Of a stretch of DNA of 60,803 bases, positions 27,601 through 34,617 are shown piece after piece (position 1 is the stretch's first letter; every line of letters begins with the position of its first letter). The notes below the pieces were generated by a model. It saw nothing but the letters and a program-made list of their open reading frames with translations, was not told the DNA's origin and searched no databases. Location of the stretch: assembly GCA_019310975.1 (NCBI GenBank), contig JAFDDH010000003.1:1-60803 (forward strand). Reading direction: 5' to 3'. This stretch comes from Deltaproteobacteria bacterium (GTDB lineage Bacteria; Myxococcota_A; UBA9160; UBA4427). A program made the position numbers and the translations under genes.

Positions 27601-29533
27601 GGCCAAGCTGGTGGTGCAGGGTGGCGAGGCGCCTTCGGTTCGCGGTCTGCTCGGCGCCCTCCAGCTGCGCATCCAGCGTGGTGAGGGTCTGGACGAGTTC
27701 GTCCGTCTGTCCGGCGGCCTCGTGCAGGCGCGCGGCCGTCTCGAGACCGGTGCGGTCGCCGGGGCGCAGCTCGAGCAGTCGCTGGATCCACTGAAGTGCG
27801 CCTTCGCGCTCGTCGCGCGACTCGAGCAAGGGCGTGATCTCGCCTACGAGCTCGGCGAGCCGATCGGGGTCAGTGGCGCTCGCGGCCTCACGCTCGCAGA
27901 GCGCGAGCACCGCATCGTCGTCGCCCGATACGCGTGCCACCTGCTCCAGACCCTGGAGCGCGCGGCTGGAGCCCGAGTCGGCTTCGAGCGCGTGCTCGAA
28001 GGCACGCCGAGACCCGTCGATGTCCTGGTAGTGCTCGAGCAAGAGGAATCCGAGCTCGCAGCTCGTTGCGGTGTTCTCGGCGCTTGTGGCCTGGCCCAGC
28101 GAGCGCTCGAGTAGCTGGCGCAGGTCGTCGAAGCGTTCGGTCTTCCGATAGAGGCGTTGCAGCCGACCGCGCACTGCGCCCAGCTGAGGGTTGGCCTCGA
28201 AGGCTCGCTCCAGCGCACCGAGGGCGGCCTCGGAATCACCGAGCTCCTCTTCGTGCAGCCGGCTCAGCTCACACAGAGCATCGGCCTGCGCCTGCGGATC
28301 GTCCGTCGCCATGGCGGCGCGGCGCTCGAGCACGTCGGCGAGATCGCTGGGGCGATTGGCGTGGCCAAGCGCGTCCGACAACGCCTCGAGAACCAGCGGG
28401 TCATCGGGCTTGTGTGCCTGGGCCATTTCCAGGTAACGCAGGGCACGATCCTTCTGACCGCTCTCGGCATGCAGGTCCGCGGCCTCGAGCAATACGCTCA
28501 CTGGCGCCTTGCGTCCGGAGATCTCGATGATGCGATCGAGGGAGTGCTGGAGCGAAGCGTGGTCGGCCTCGAAGCGCTCGAGCTCTGCCATGGCGTGGTG
28601 GACCGAGACTTCGTCGTCCAAAAGCTCGCGTGCGCGCTCGAACCACGAGCGAGCGGCGACTCGATTGTTGAGGCGCTGCAGCTGCATATTGCCCGCCTCG
28701 AGGGCGATCGCTGAGCGGTGGCGCGCGCCCGAGGCCAGGTTGAAGCGCCGCTCGTAGAGGTCTGCCAGCAGGTCCCACTGCTCGAGCGTGGCGGTGATGA
28801 CGACCAGCGCTTCGACGGCGTCCTCGTTGCGGGGGTCGTCGGTCATCGCCTTGCGGAAGCAGGTCGTGGCAAGATCGATCTCTCGCAGCGGCCCGGCGTA
28901 GACCTTGCCGAGCGCCACGAGCGCCGGTGCGCGCTCGGGACCACGCAGGATGTGGACCAGTCGCTCCCAGCTGCGCGCGGCGTCCTCGGCTCGGCCCAGC
29001 TTCTGCTGAGCGCGCGCGATGCCGAAGAGCGCCTTCTGCTGGTGTGGATCGCCGTCCAGCGCCCGACCGAAGCAGTCGATCGCTTCGCTGGCGTCGTCGC
29101 GGTGATCGAGCCAGACCTCGCCGAGATCGGCCAGGAAGCGGCTGCGCTCCGCGGCCGACATCTCGATCTGCCCCTCGATCTCGGCAATCTGCAGCACCAT
29201 GTCCCACTGGCCGCGGCCGTCGTAGATGTGGCGGAGTTGGCGCAGGGCGGGGCGGAACTTGGGCGCGATGCTCGCGATCTCCCAATACACCTCCTCGGCC
29301 TCGTCGACTCGGGCACAGCGCTCCTCGAGCATCTGTCCGAGGCGGTTGAGCACGGGCACGCGCGACTGCGGATTGCCCTGCAGGCTGGGTGCCTCGAGAC
29401 GCCGCCGGTAGAGGTGGACGAGATCCTCCCATTCGCCCTCGAGGAAGTAGTACTCCTGGAGCGCCTCGAAGGCCTGGACGTCTTCCGGATCCTCGCCGAT
29501 GGCCTCGCGATGGCGCTCAATGATCGTGGTCAC
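21608..29533 (-). CDS. Giant TPR-repeat protein (about 2641 residues)
   Basis: One uninterrupted reading frame of 7.9 kb. It consists almost wholly of TPR-like helical repeats of about 34 residues with Ala, Leu, Glu and Arg in heptad-like positions (for example AIDCFGRALDGDPHQQKALF and AIRCYERALELAPDLTDARE). There is no signal peptide and no membrane segment, so it should be cytoplasmic. The last 200 residues are not repeats and include DLSLEELSSVILTVTTLA and a Cys pair near NCNDGPYMHELDQAL. The start is a GTG: the one at 29533 has AGGGGG five bases upstream, while a GTG at 29539 is too close. It probably works as a scaffold, with the PilZ protein co-transcribed. The function is unknown. Confidence 0.85.
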   Translation of the reverse strand: MTTIIERHREAIGEDPEDVQAFEALQEYYFLEGEWEDLVHLYRRRLEAPSLQGNPQSRVPVLNRLGQMLEERCARVDEAEEVYWEIASIAPKFRPALRQLRHIYDGRGQWDMVLQIAEIEGQIEMSAAERSRFLADLGEVWLDHRDDASEAIDCFGRALDGDPHQQKALFGIARAQQKLGRAEDAARSWERLVHILRGPERAPALVALGKVYAGPLREIDLATTCFRKAMTDDPRNEDAVEALVVITATLEQWDLLADLYERRFNLASGARHRSAIALEAGNMQLQRLNNRVAARSWFERARELLDDEVSVHHAMAELERFEADHASLQHSLDRIIEISGRKAPVSVLLEAADLHAESGQKDRALRYLEMAQAHKPDDPLVLEALSDALGHANRPSDLADVLERRAAMATDDPQAQADALCELSRLHEEELGDSEAALGALERAFEANPQLGAVRGRLQRLYRKTERFDDLRQLLERSLGQATSAENTATSCELGFLLLEHYQDIDGSRRAFEHALEADSGSSRALQGLEQVARVSGDDDAVLALCEREAASATDPDRLAELVGEITPLLESRDEREGALQWIQRLLELRPGDRTGLETAARLHEAAGQTDELVQTLTTLDAQLEGAEQTANRRRLATLHHQLGHTDAAVAVMESAIACNPDDLDAVRELVDLYRGAHRYTDMASLQRRLADMLPPAESAACLDELATVLDSQLGDVDAAIVVLWRLVEMPERPAQAPERLENLLERAGRYEELAQQLSEHRRRMLDPSDEADALDLRRAHILMDRLGQLEEAAQLFRAVRSRNPASSEATEGLEQALRSGNDAAGLSMLLESRARNESDPAARAHIEFERAVLLEEELGDQEAALAVYDGLAEQACELSITSLAGLRIERILERRGDWVALRARLETHLEDAIESEAWELRERLAALCRDRLADREGCIEHLEAMGRIDADRAETWRELAMLYHELGRDPDWLRVSQAELATDPDPERELVIRSNAGALCAERARGALPDAEECAASARDHYERVLELAPTHSEASEFLIQHYEQSDQPEEVARLLRARLTDCAEVLAADPGSRTSLELRLADWQAERLGDHDGALATLEESLRHTTHVTAVAQPLVQLYERTGRDGAVIGLCQRAASACEGPAERADWQLRLGHALQRAGELREASEAFCEALQGRPGDRETEAILRGLYRELDDAQPLAALLESEIPRSEPEQQVALRIELAALQADRLDRGEEALAHLRAALEIDRDHTGAFDLAMRLSELQDRQEEMLTLLDARLSGSGSPLQRADWMERRGQLLAGRLDRPEEAASAYRQTIALDPDRRSARQALREVMEQLGRWSAVLDCLHLEASAENGHERVATLERAVEIAREHLSGDAALPWLERLRSERPEDPEVLEQIAELHRQAGRPEALLRALEAQLALVDDTSRRRDIYANRARIFERDLHAPGRAISALETARDLTPDDPEVLGELDRLYDLMGRTRERVEVLEIRLTQAPPAERIELHRQAALLRAASLAEPERATPHLLRAYALAGEVEASEESTPRITLLRELAETLRASARTDAWVRAAEAELDALNVDSDDGRRRIAELHLELAAAYGHELGLPDTARQHLLAVNAMVDVASLLPPDRMRRAELELIDALRAERNHVALADHLSRRLAAGAGDAGDWLELARLRAESLHAPAAAADAYREALARQPDDLGAIRGLRHVAECLRDWPEVAHTLELELDARAHPSPRERSTLHKKLGEVCWHRLEALDRAADAFAAALAEMPGDLEAIRSLQSVQERRQAWAEAADLYEREIGLLGNDDGARASSLWLQSARVSREQLGDEARALRAYEAASDHGPLAATDQHAFAELYRESGDLARYAETYTIWCDDPDADTSVWDHLALVGALLELGRHDAALARAIRASEVAPNNAEAWDRVAELHRELGDRGEARNALERAAALHEPRPAGKRLVEAAALCESSESEEAAALLRQAIVRDPALVVAHADLATVAERRGDLEEAESAAGCAIDLLDADADLPGDRQLEVALVGGRCARALERFESAAEFFAAALERDAACLEALEAQCEVLYAQDEWVAARKLADARLDLQGENSARARQLAISGRGLEAADDTGAAIARYRQALEADAALSLAHEGLVRIHEATGQSDRAIAALEQWIENDDDASTRAAARMRAARHLLDADLQDRAEQNLRAAVEDDRGLNEAWGVLVEMLGTQERDDDALAAAERALETLEAPEWRARVSLVMARILDGRRESRRAIDAYAETARGDTRCVEAALARARLLRAAGEWPESAEALSAFASAHPDPESLDLARVHLERGRLMAGPLEQVEEAIRCYERALELAPDLTDAREPLAALLAHSPERWRDALASHRMLLAKDPTRTASMRALLEIGQRRQWEDATRFGLAILRALGAATPEENGYAPHALPEAIGAPEQLSDPVWETARKICRTGAQEIETAIQGEPGSRDIEVGEGEAGTLFSDRQVAAETELTAPGLSDLSLEELSSVILTVTTLATDPGGNCNDGPYMHELDQALGRWSRRKIRKTLGAYSVRDIQGIDYQAWRDELRLNAACMALDCGEGDLRDALITLAGRNAEAAALISDSADISSLVAGSTAARRLLARVVDAWSARLNAAAAQ

Positions 29534-29862
29534 TCTCACCCCCTGGTGCCGCGCCTTGGAAGGCGGGCTCAGCGCTCTCGAAAGGCGCTGGTCGCCCTTG
29601 CCTCAATCGTCTTCTTCGGCTTCTGGCTTGATCCCAATCTGCCCGCTCTCGCCGTCCGTTTGGCGAATCTTTCCGAGGAGTTAGACCCGTGGTCGCGAGC
29701 GGCTTGAGTGCCGCAGCGCGAGCGGCTTGAGTGCCGCAGCGCGAGCGGCTTGAGTGCCGCAGCGCAAGCGCCGAAGGGCGCCGGTCCCGGTCCGGGTATG
29801 CTGCGTCGAGGGCGGGCTGGAGCCGGGAGAAGCGGGTCCTCCGGACGTGTGGGGGAGCGTTC
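29534..29862. other. Divergent gap between the giant TPR gene and rimI-pyrK
   Basis: This 329-base region must hold promoters for both flanking genes, but no convincing -35/-10 pair was found. It contains a three-copy tandem repeat at 29695-29763. No gene or RNA is visible. Confidence 0.5.
29695..29763 (+). repeat. Three exact 23-base tandem repeats
   Basis: The unit starts GCGAGCGGCTTGAGTGCCGC and is repeated at 29695, 29718 and 29741, with a partial fourth copy. All three full copies are identical, which implies recent duplication. It sits 100 bases upstream of rimI-pyrK. Confidence 0.92.
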
Positions 29863-31140
29863 ATGAGCGGGAGGAGTCGAGTGTGGACCATCGATCGCGC
29901 GCGGGAGGGGGATCTCGCGCCGCTCGCCAGACTGCACGAGGCGGTGCGGCCCGGCCGCTGGAGCACCGATGCGCTGCGAGCGGAATGGCTTCGGTCCGAC
30001 GCGATCATTCTGGTTGCGCGCGGCGCGGCCGGAGCGCCCGGCGTGCTGATCGCACGACGCGTGCTCGACGAGCTGCACGTGCACGACGTCGCGGTCGCGA
30101 CCGAGCTGCGGCGCCGGGGCGTGGGCGGCGAGCTGCTCGACGCGCTTGCCGCTGTCGCCGGTCCGCCCGAAGTCCGCCGCATTCTGCTCGAGCTGCGGGC
30201 TGGCCACGCCGCGGCGCTTGGTCTCTATGCGGGGCATGGCTTCGTGGTCGTGGGGCGTCGGCCGCGCTATTACCCCGACGGCGAGGACGCGATCCTCATG
30301 ACCCGCACAATTGAATCCGGACAGAGTGGCCTTCCCCTCCGGGTGGATGTCCCCGTGGTCGAGAACCGGGCCGAGGGCGGTGCGAACCATCGCCTGGTGG
30401 TGCGCGTGCCGGACTGGCCCGGCGCCGAGCCCGGGCAGTTCGTGATGCTCTCGGCCGGCGCGCGTACCGACGTGGAGCGCACCGACCCACTGCTGCCGCG
30501 GCCGATGGCGGTCTACCGGGGGCACGCCAAGGCGGCCGCCGCCGAGATCGAGATTCTCTACAAGGCGAGCGGTCGCGGCACCCGTCTGCTCGCGGAGACG
30601 CTGCCCGGACAGCAGCTGCGGATGCTCGGCCCGCTCGGCGGAGCCTTCCCACCGATCCCGAGAGCAGGCGCCGCGATTCTGGTCGGAGGGGGAACGGGCA
30701 TCGCGTCGCTCTACGAGCTGGCGTCTCGCGCTGCCGGGGCCGCCGTGGTCCACGTGGTACTCGGCGCGCGCGGCGAGTCCGACCTGATGGGAGTCGAAGA
30801 CTTTGCGTCGCTCGACGTCGACCTGCATGTCGCGACCGAGGACGGCAGCCGCGGTCAGAGGGGCGTTGTGACCGACGTGCTCGGCCCGCTGCTCGATCGG
30901 ATCGCGGGCCCGGCTCCGACGATCTACGCCTGTGGTCCGACGCCCATGATGCATGCCTGCGCGCGCATCGCGAAGGCGGCCGACACGCGCTGTGTCGTCT
31001 CTCTCGAGAACAACATGGCCTGCGGGTTTGGCGTCTGCCTCGGCTGTGCGGTCCCGATGACCGCCGGCGGCTACTCGCTCCTGTGTCGCGCCGGCCCCGT
31101 CTATGACGCAGGCGATGTCGTCTGGGAGAGGCTTTCGTGA
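29863..31140 (+). CDS. Fusion of a RimI-like acetyltransferase with PyrK
   Basis: A 425-residue protein with two parts. Residues 5-150 form a GNAT acetyltransferase resembling RimI: acetyl-CoA loop LRRRGVGGELL (82-92), then LYAGHGFVVVGRRPRYY and DGEDAILM. Residues 158-425 are dihydroorotate dehydrogenase electron-transfer subunit PyrK: RPMAVY for flavin binding, GGGTGIASLYELA, YACGPTPMM, and 2Fe-2S ligands Cys387, 392, 395 and 408. PyrK passes electrons from dihydroorotate oxidation to NAD. The frame is open across the join with no stop or frameshift. ATG 29863 follows GGGGGAGCG. The stop overlaps the pyrD start (GTGA). Confidence 0.9.
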   Translation: MSGRSRVWTIDRAREGDLAPLARLHEAVRPGRWSTDALRAEWLRSDAIILVARGAAGAPGVLIARRVLDELHVHDVAVATELRRRGVGGELLDALAAVAGPPEVRRILLELRAGHAAALGLYAGHGFVVVGRRPRYYPDGEDAILMTRTIESGQSGLPLRVDVPVVENRAEGGANHRLVVRVPDWPGAEPGQFVMLSAGARTDVERTDPLLPRPMAVYRGHAKAAAAEIEILYKASGRGTRLLAETLPGQQLRMLGPLGGAFPPIPRAGAAILVGGGTGIASLYELASRAAGAAVVHVVLGARGESDLMGVEDFASLDVDLHVATEDGSRGQRGVVTDVLGPLLDRIAGPAPTIYACGPTPMMHACARIAKAADTRCVVSLENNMACGFGVCLGCAVPMTAGGYSLLCRAGPVYDAGDVVWERLS

Positions 31141-32063
31141 GCGCCGTCGACATGCGGGTCGATCTGGGCGGCATCGAGCTGAAGAATCCCGTCCTGACCG
31201 CGTCCGGCACCTTTGGCTACGGGAGCGAGTTCGCGCCCTTCATGGACCTCTGCGAGATCGGCGGTTTCGTAGCCAAGAGCCTGACCCTGGAGCCCCGCTC
31301 GGGCAATCCTCCGCCCCGCATCGCCGAGACCCCCTCGGGCATGCTGAATGCCATCAGCATCGAGAACATCGGCGTCGAGGCCTTCCTCGAAGAACGGCTT
31401 CCACTGCTGCCCGAGGAGGTCGTGGTGATCGCCAGCTGCTTCGGCACCGAGGTCGCCGACTACGCGAAGCTCGCTGCTCGCCTCTCGGAGTCGCCTCGGG
31501 TCGCGGGCATCGAGATCAACGCCTCCTGCCCGCACGTGAAGAGCGGCGGAATCGAGTTTGGCCAGGATCCCGGGCTCCTGCGCGAGCTCGTCGTCGCGGT
31601 GCGCGAGGCGACCCCCAAGCCGTTGCTCGCAAAGCTCTCCCCGAACGTCACGCGCATCGCCGATATGGCGCGCGTCTGCGAGGCGGCCGGCGCCGATGGC
31701 ATCTCGCTCATCAACGCCGTGCAGGCGATGGAGGTCGACGTCGAGACACGGCGGCCCGTGCTCTGGAATGTGCTGGGTGGGCTCTCGGGCCCGGCCATCC
31801 GGCCGATCGCGCTGAGCATGGTGTGGCAGGTCGCTCGGGCGGTGCGGATCCCCGTCTGCGGAATCGGGGGGATTCTCACCCCCGAGGACGCCGTGAAGTT
31901 CCTTCTCTGTGGGGCGACCGCGGTCCAGGTGGGCACGGCCAACTACATCAACCCGATCGCCTCGGGCGAGGTAGCGCGCGGAATCGAGGCGTACGCGGCA
32001 CGGCACGGCTTCGCGCGGGTAAGCGAGCTGATCGGTGCCCTCGAGCTGCCGGAGCGACTCTGA
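31137..32063 (+). CDS. pyrD: Dihydroorotate dehydrogenase, class 1B catalytic subunit
   Basis: A 308-residue flavoprotein that oxidises dihydroorotate to orotate in pyrimidine synthesis. The class 1 active-site Cys131 lies in NASCPHVKSGG, and the substrate-binding NAIS loop follows GML. The C-terminal CGIGGILTPEDAVKFLLCGA binds FMN phosphate. Class 1B enzymes need PyrK, which is fused to RimI in the gene just upstream and overlaps by four bases. The start is GTG. Confidence 0.96.
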   Translation: MSAVDMRVDLGGIELKNPVLTASGTFGYGSEFAPFMDLCEIGGFVAKSLTLEPRSGNPPPRIAETPSGMLNAISIENIGVEAFLEERLPLLPEEVVVIASCFGTEVADYAKLAARLSESPRVAGIEINASCPHVKSGGIEFGQDPGLLRELVVAVREATPKPLLAKLSPNVTRIADMARVCEAAGADGISLINAVQAMEVDVETRRPVLWNVLGGLSGPAIRPIALSMVWQVARAVRIPVCGIGGILTPEDAVKFLLCGATAVQVGTANYINPIASGEVARGIEAYAARHGFARVSELIGALELPERL

Positions 32064-32070
32064 TGTCCCA

Positions 32071-32097
32071 TTGCCAACCGCCCGCAATTCGTATACT
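32071..32097 (+). promoter_or_regulatory. Putative promoter of the rimP-nusA-infB operon
   Basis: TTGCCA (32071-32076) is followed after 15 bases by TATACT (32092-32097), with the pair starting eight bases after the pyrD stop. The -10 box is strong, and the spacing is one or two bases short. The transcript would carry a leader of about 450 bases. Confidence 0.5.
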
Positions 32098-32192
32098 TTG
32101 CGCGGGCTTACACGGACACTTCCCCACCCTCCGAGGGTTGATCTGGAGCGGCGAGAGGGTGTCTCGAGAGCATCGTGCGAACATCTATCGAA

Positions 32193-32214
32193 GATCGAAA
32201 GTTGATCGAAGGTT
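32193..32214 (+). repeat. Two-copy 11-base tandem repeat in the rimP leader
   Basis: GATCGAAAGTT (32193-32203) is followed directly by GATCGAAGGTT (32204-32214), with one mismatch. Confidence 0.7.
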
Positions 32215-32437
32215 GAAGATCGGCTAGCTGGCTCGCGAGAGCCGGCTGGTGGTGGGACAGGCGCGGGCAAGTCGTTTCAAAGGCTCTTCGGGTGTTCGGG
32301 AAGTGGACCGGGCCCCGACGGGTAGGCTCGTTTTCGAGACAGCATGGCCGGCGAGATCGGTCGGTCGAATCACGCTGCAGCGGGTGATTCGGAGCGGTTG
32401 CGGAAGCGGGTGCGGCGGTCGGGTGAACGCCGGGAAA

Positions 32438-32460
32438 GTGGACGCGCGTCCGCTTTTTTT
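32438..32460 (+). terminator. Intrinsic terminator/attenuator before rimP
   Basis: GTGGAC (32438-32443), loop GCGC and GTCCGC (32448-32453) form a six-pair stem with one G-T pair. Seven T follow directly (32454-32460). This is the textbook form of a Rho-independent terminator and lies 94 bases before the rimP start codon. Confidence 0.8.
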
Positions 32461-32553
32461 CGTTTCAGGCGCCAAGCAAGAATCCAGAGAGCACAAAAAG
32501 AGCACAAGGCGAAAGCAGGACATCGAGGGCGGCGAGGACGGAAGGGGGAGCGA

Positions 32554-33102
32554 GTGTACCGGGACATCCCCGACGACCTCAAGGAGATGATCGAGCCCGT
32601 GGTCGAGGACCGGGGTTGCGAGTTGATGAATATTGAGAGCGTACATGGCGCAGGGCCGACCCTGCTCAGGATCACCATCGACAGCCCGTCGGGTGATGGT
32701 CGTGTGCCCGTGGATCGGCTTGCGGAGATTGCGCGCGAGGTGGAGACACATCTCGACATGCACGACGCGATGTCGGCCGAGTATCGGCTCGAGGTCTCGT
32801 CGCCCGGACTCGATCGCATGCTCGCGCGCGAGAAGGACTTCGATGCGGTCATCGGGACCGAAGTGAAGCTTCGGACCCGCAGGCCATTGGATGGACGCCG
32901 GCGCTTTCGCGGTGTGCTCAGCGACTACCAGGATGGAGTGGTGCGCATCGCGGTCGGGGGCCACGACGTGGAGATTGCCTTCGAGGACATCGAGAAGGCG
33001 AACACCGTCTATGCGTTCAGCAGTGCGGACTTTCAGGGGAACACCGGCGGTGCGGGAGTGCTGCCGTCGGGGCGCGCTGCGGGCGGACGGAAGGACGATT
33101 GA
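32554..33102 (+). CDS. rimP: Ribosome maturation factor RimP
   Basis: A 182-residue RimP, needed for maturation of the 30S subunit. Family signatures are IEPVVEDRGCELMNIE near the start, EYRLEVSSPGLDRML in the middle and a C-terminal SH3-like domain (RRRFRGVLSDYQDGVVRI). The GTG at 32554 is chosen because it follows AAGGGGGAG and marks the start of homology. Upstream in-frame codons are basic low-complexity sequence that includes the terminator. It is the first gene of the nusA-infB operon, and its stop is 11 bases before nusA. Confidence 0.93.
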   Translation: MYRDIPDDLKEMIEPVVEDRGCELMNIESVHGAGPTLLRITIDSPSGDGRVPVDRLAEIAREVETHLDMHDAMSAEYRLEVSSPGLDRMLAREKDFDAVIGTEVKLRTRRPLDGRRRFRGVLSDYQDGVVRIAVGGHDVEIAFEDIEKANTVYAFSSADFQGNTGGAGVLPSGRAAGGRKDD

Positions 33103-33113
33103 TCGGAGCCAAT

Positions 33114-34598
33114 ATGTTCGGTCCGAACTTGAAAAGAGAAATCGATCAGATCGCCAAGGACAAGGGGATCAATGTCGACGAGATCATCGGCGCCCTCGAG
33201 GAGGCGATGAAGCAGGCCGCGCGCAAGCGTCACGGTCTGGAGAAGGAAATCGAGGCCCGCTTCAATGAGGAGCTGGGCGAGGTCGAGCTCTTCGAGTTCC
33301 GCGAGGTGGTCGATGAGATCACCAATCCCGAGACCCAGGTCTCCCTCGAGGTCGCGAACCGCGAATACGATCCCGAAGCCGAAGTGGGTGACGAGATCGG
33401 CGTCAAGATGGACACGTCCGACTTCGGACGCATTCTCGCGCAGACCGCCAAGCAGGTGATCATTCAGCGCATCCGCGACGCGGAGCGCGACCAGACCTTC
33501 GACGAGTATCGTGATCGCAAGGGCGAGGTCGTGAACGGGATCGTCCGCCGCTTCGAGAAGGGCGCCATCATTGTCGATCTCGGTCGAGCCGAGGCGATCC
33601 TGCCGCCCAAAGAGCAGGTCCCGCGCGAGAGCTACCGCCCGGGGGACCGCGTTCGCGCCTACGTGCTCGAGGTGAGTCGGCTCTCCAAGGGTCCCCAGAT
33701 CGTGCTCTCCCGCGCCTGTATCGACCTGTTGACGAAGCTATTCGAGCAGGAAGTGCCCGAGATGTACGAGAAGATCGTGACCATCGAGTCCGCTGCGCGC
33801 GAGCCGGGTGGTCGTTCGAAGATCGCGGTTTCGTCTCGCGACGGCGACGTCGACCCGGTGGGCGCCTGTGTGGGGATGAAGGGCAGTCGCGTGCAGGCGG
33901 TCGTGCAGGAGCTGCGAGGCGAGCGAATCGACATCGTGCCGTGGAATCCGGATGCGGCCCGCTACGTGTGCAGTGCACTCTCACCCGCACAGGTCTCGAA
34001 GGTGATCATCGACGAGGAGACCCAATCGATGGACGTGATCGTCCCCGACGATCAGCTCTCCCTCGCCATCGGCCGCCGTGGGCAGAACGTGCGTCTTGCC
34101 GTCCAGCTCACGGGCTGGAAGATCGATATCAAGAGTGAGTCCAAGATGAAGGAGGTGGCGCAGTGGCTATCGCGCGCCGTCTCTGTGGTCGAGACCTGCG
34201 GCGATCCCGAGGCGGAGCTCCTGCTCCAGCAGGGTGTGACTTCGCTGGAGGATTTGGAGGAGTGCTCGGTCGAGCTGTTGACTTCGCTTCCGGGTATCGA
34301 CACGGACGGCGCCGCGCGGATCCAGGTGCGCGCTGGCGAGCTCGTCGTGACGAAGCGCGAGGAGGAGGAACGGGCGCAAGCTGAAGCGCAAGCAGAAGCG
34401 GAGGCGGCCGCGGAGGCGGCCGCGAGCGAGCGAGCGGCTGATTCGGACCCAGGCGCGGCCGATTCGGACCCAGGCGCGGCTGATTCGGATCCAGGCGCGG
34501 CTGATTCGGACCCAGGCGCGGCCGCTGCGAGTGAGGGTGCAGAAACCGACGTGCCAGCGGCGACGGCCGAGAAATCGACGGAGGGGTTCCCGGAGTAG
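33114..34598 (+). CDS. nusA: Transcription termination/antitermination factor NusA
   Basis: A 494-residue NusA. The N-terminal RNA polymerase-binding domain (about 1-125), S1 domain (GEVVNGIVRRFEKGAIIVDLG, quoted from 138) and two KH domains (ACVGMKGSRVQAVVQEL and LAIGRRGQNVRLAVQL) are clear. One C-terminal helix-hairpin-helix repeat follows. The final 70 residues are an Ala/Glu/Asp-rich tail with four DSDPGAA repeats. ATG 33114 has CGGAG five bases upstream. It controls pausing and termination and, by analogy, may act on the leader terminator of its own operon. Confidence 0.95.
   Translation: MFGPNLKREIDQIAKDKGINVDEIIGALEEAMKQAARKRHGLEKEIEARFNEELGEVELFEFREVVDEITNPETQVSLEVANREYDPEAEVGDEIGVKMDTSDFGRILAQTAKQVIIQRIRDAERDQTFDEYRDRKGEVVNGIVRRFEKGAIIVDLGRAEAILPPKEQVPRESYRPGDRVRAYVLEVSRLSKGPQIVLSRACIDLLTKLFEQEVPEMYEKIVTIESAAREPGGRSKIAVSSRDGDVDPVGACVGMKGSRVQAVVQELRGERIDIVPWNPDAARYVCSALSPAQVSKVIIDEETQSMDVIVPDDQLSLAIGRRGQNVRLAVQLTGWKIDIKSESKMKEVAQWLSRAVSVVETCGDPEAELLLQQGVTSLEDLEECSVELLTSLPGIDTDGAARIQVRAGELVVTKREEEERAQAEAQAEAEAAAEAAASERAADSDPGAADSDPGAADSDPGAADSDPGAAAASEGAETDVPAATAEKSTEGFPE
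34440..34523 (+). repeat. Four 21-base in-frame repeats in nusA
   Basis: Four near-identical 21-base units (starting GATTCGGACCCAGGCGCGGC) encode four copies of DSDPGAA in the acidic tail of NusA. Differences are single synonymous changes, so the expansion is recent. Confidence 0.92.
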
Positions 34599-34617
34599 AC
34601 CCCCGGGCACTGAGTGC

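Larger units (their letters stand above)
32064..32553 (+). other. Long leader region of the rimP-nusA operon
   Basis: A 490-base region without a gene, between pyrD and rimP. It begins with a likely promoter, has a two-copy 11-base repeat (32193-32214) and a strong hairpin with seven T at 32438-32460. In E. coli the equivalent operon (metY-rimP-nusA-infB) has an internal terminator before rimP that is subject to NusA feedback. A similar attenuation arrangement is inferred here. Confidence 0.55.

Noticed and set aside
29695-29763. The 23-base tandem repeat as a small CRISPR array
   Set aside because: The units are directly adjacent with no spacers and no cas genes are present.
32344-32553. 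A 70-residue upstream extension of RimP
   Set aside because: It would read through the intrinsic terminator hairpin and is basic low-complexity sequence; homology starts at the GTG at 32554.
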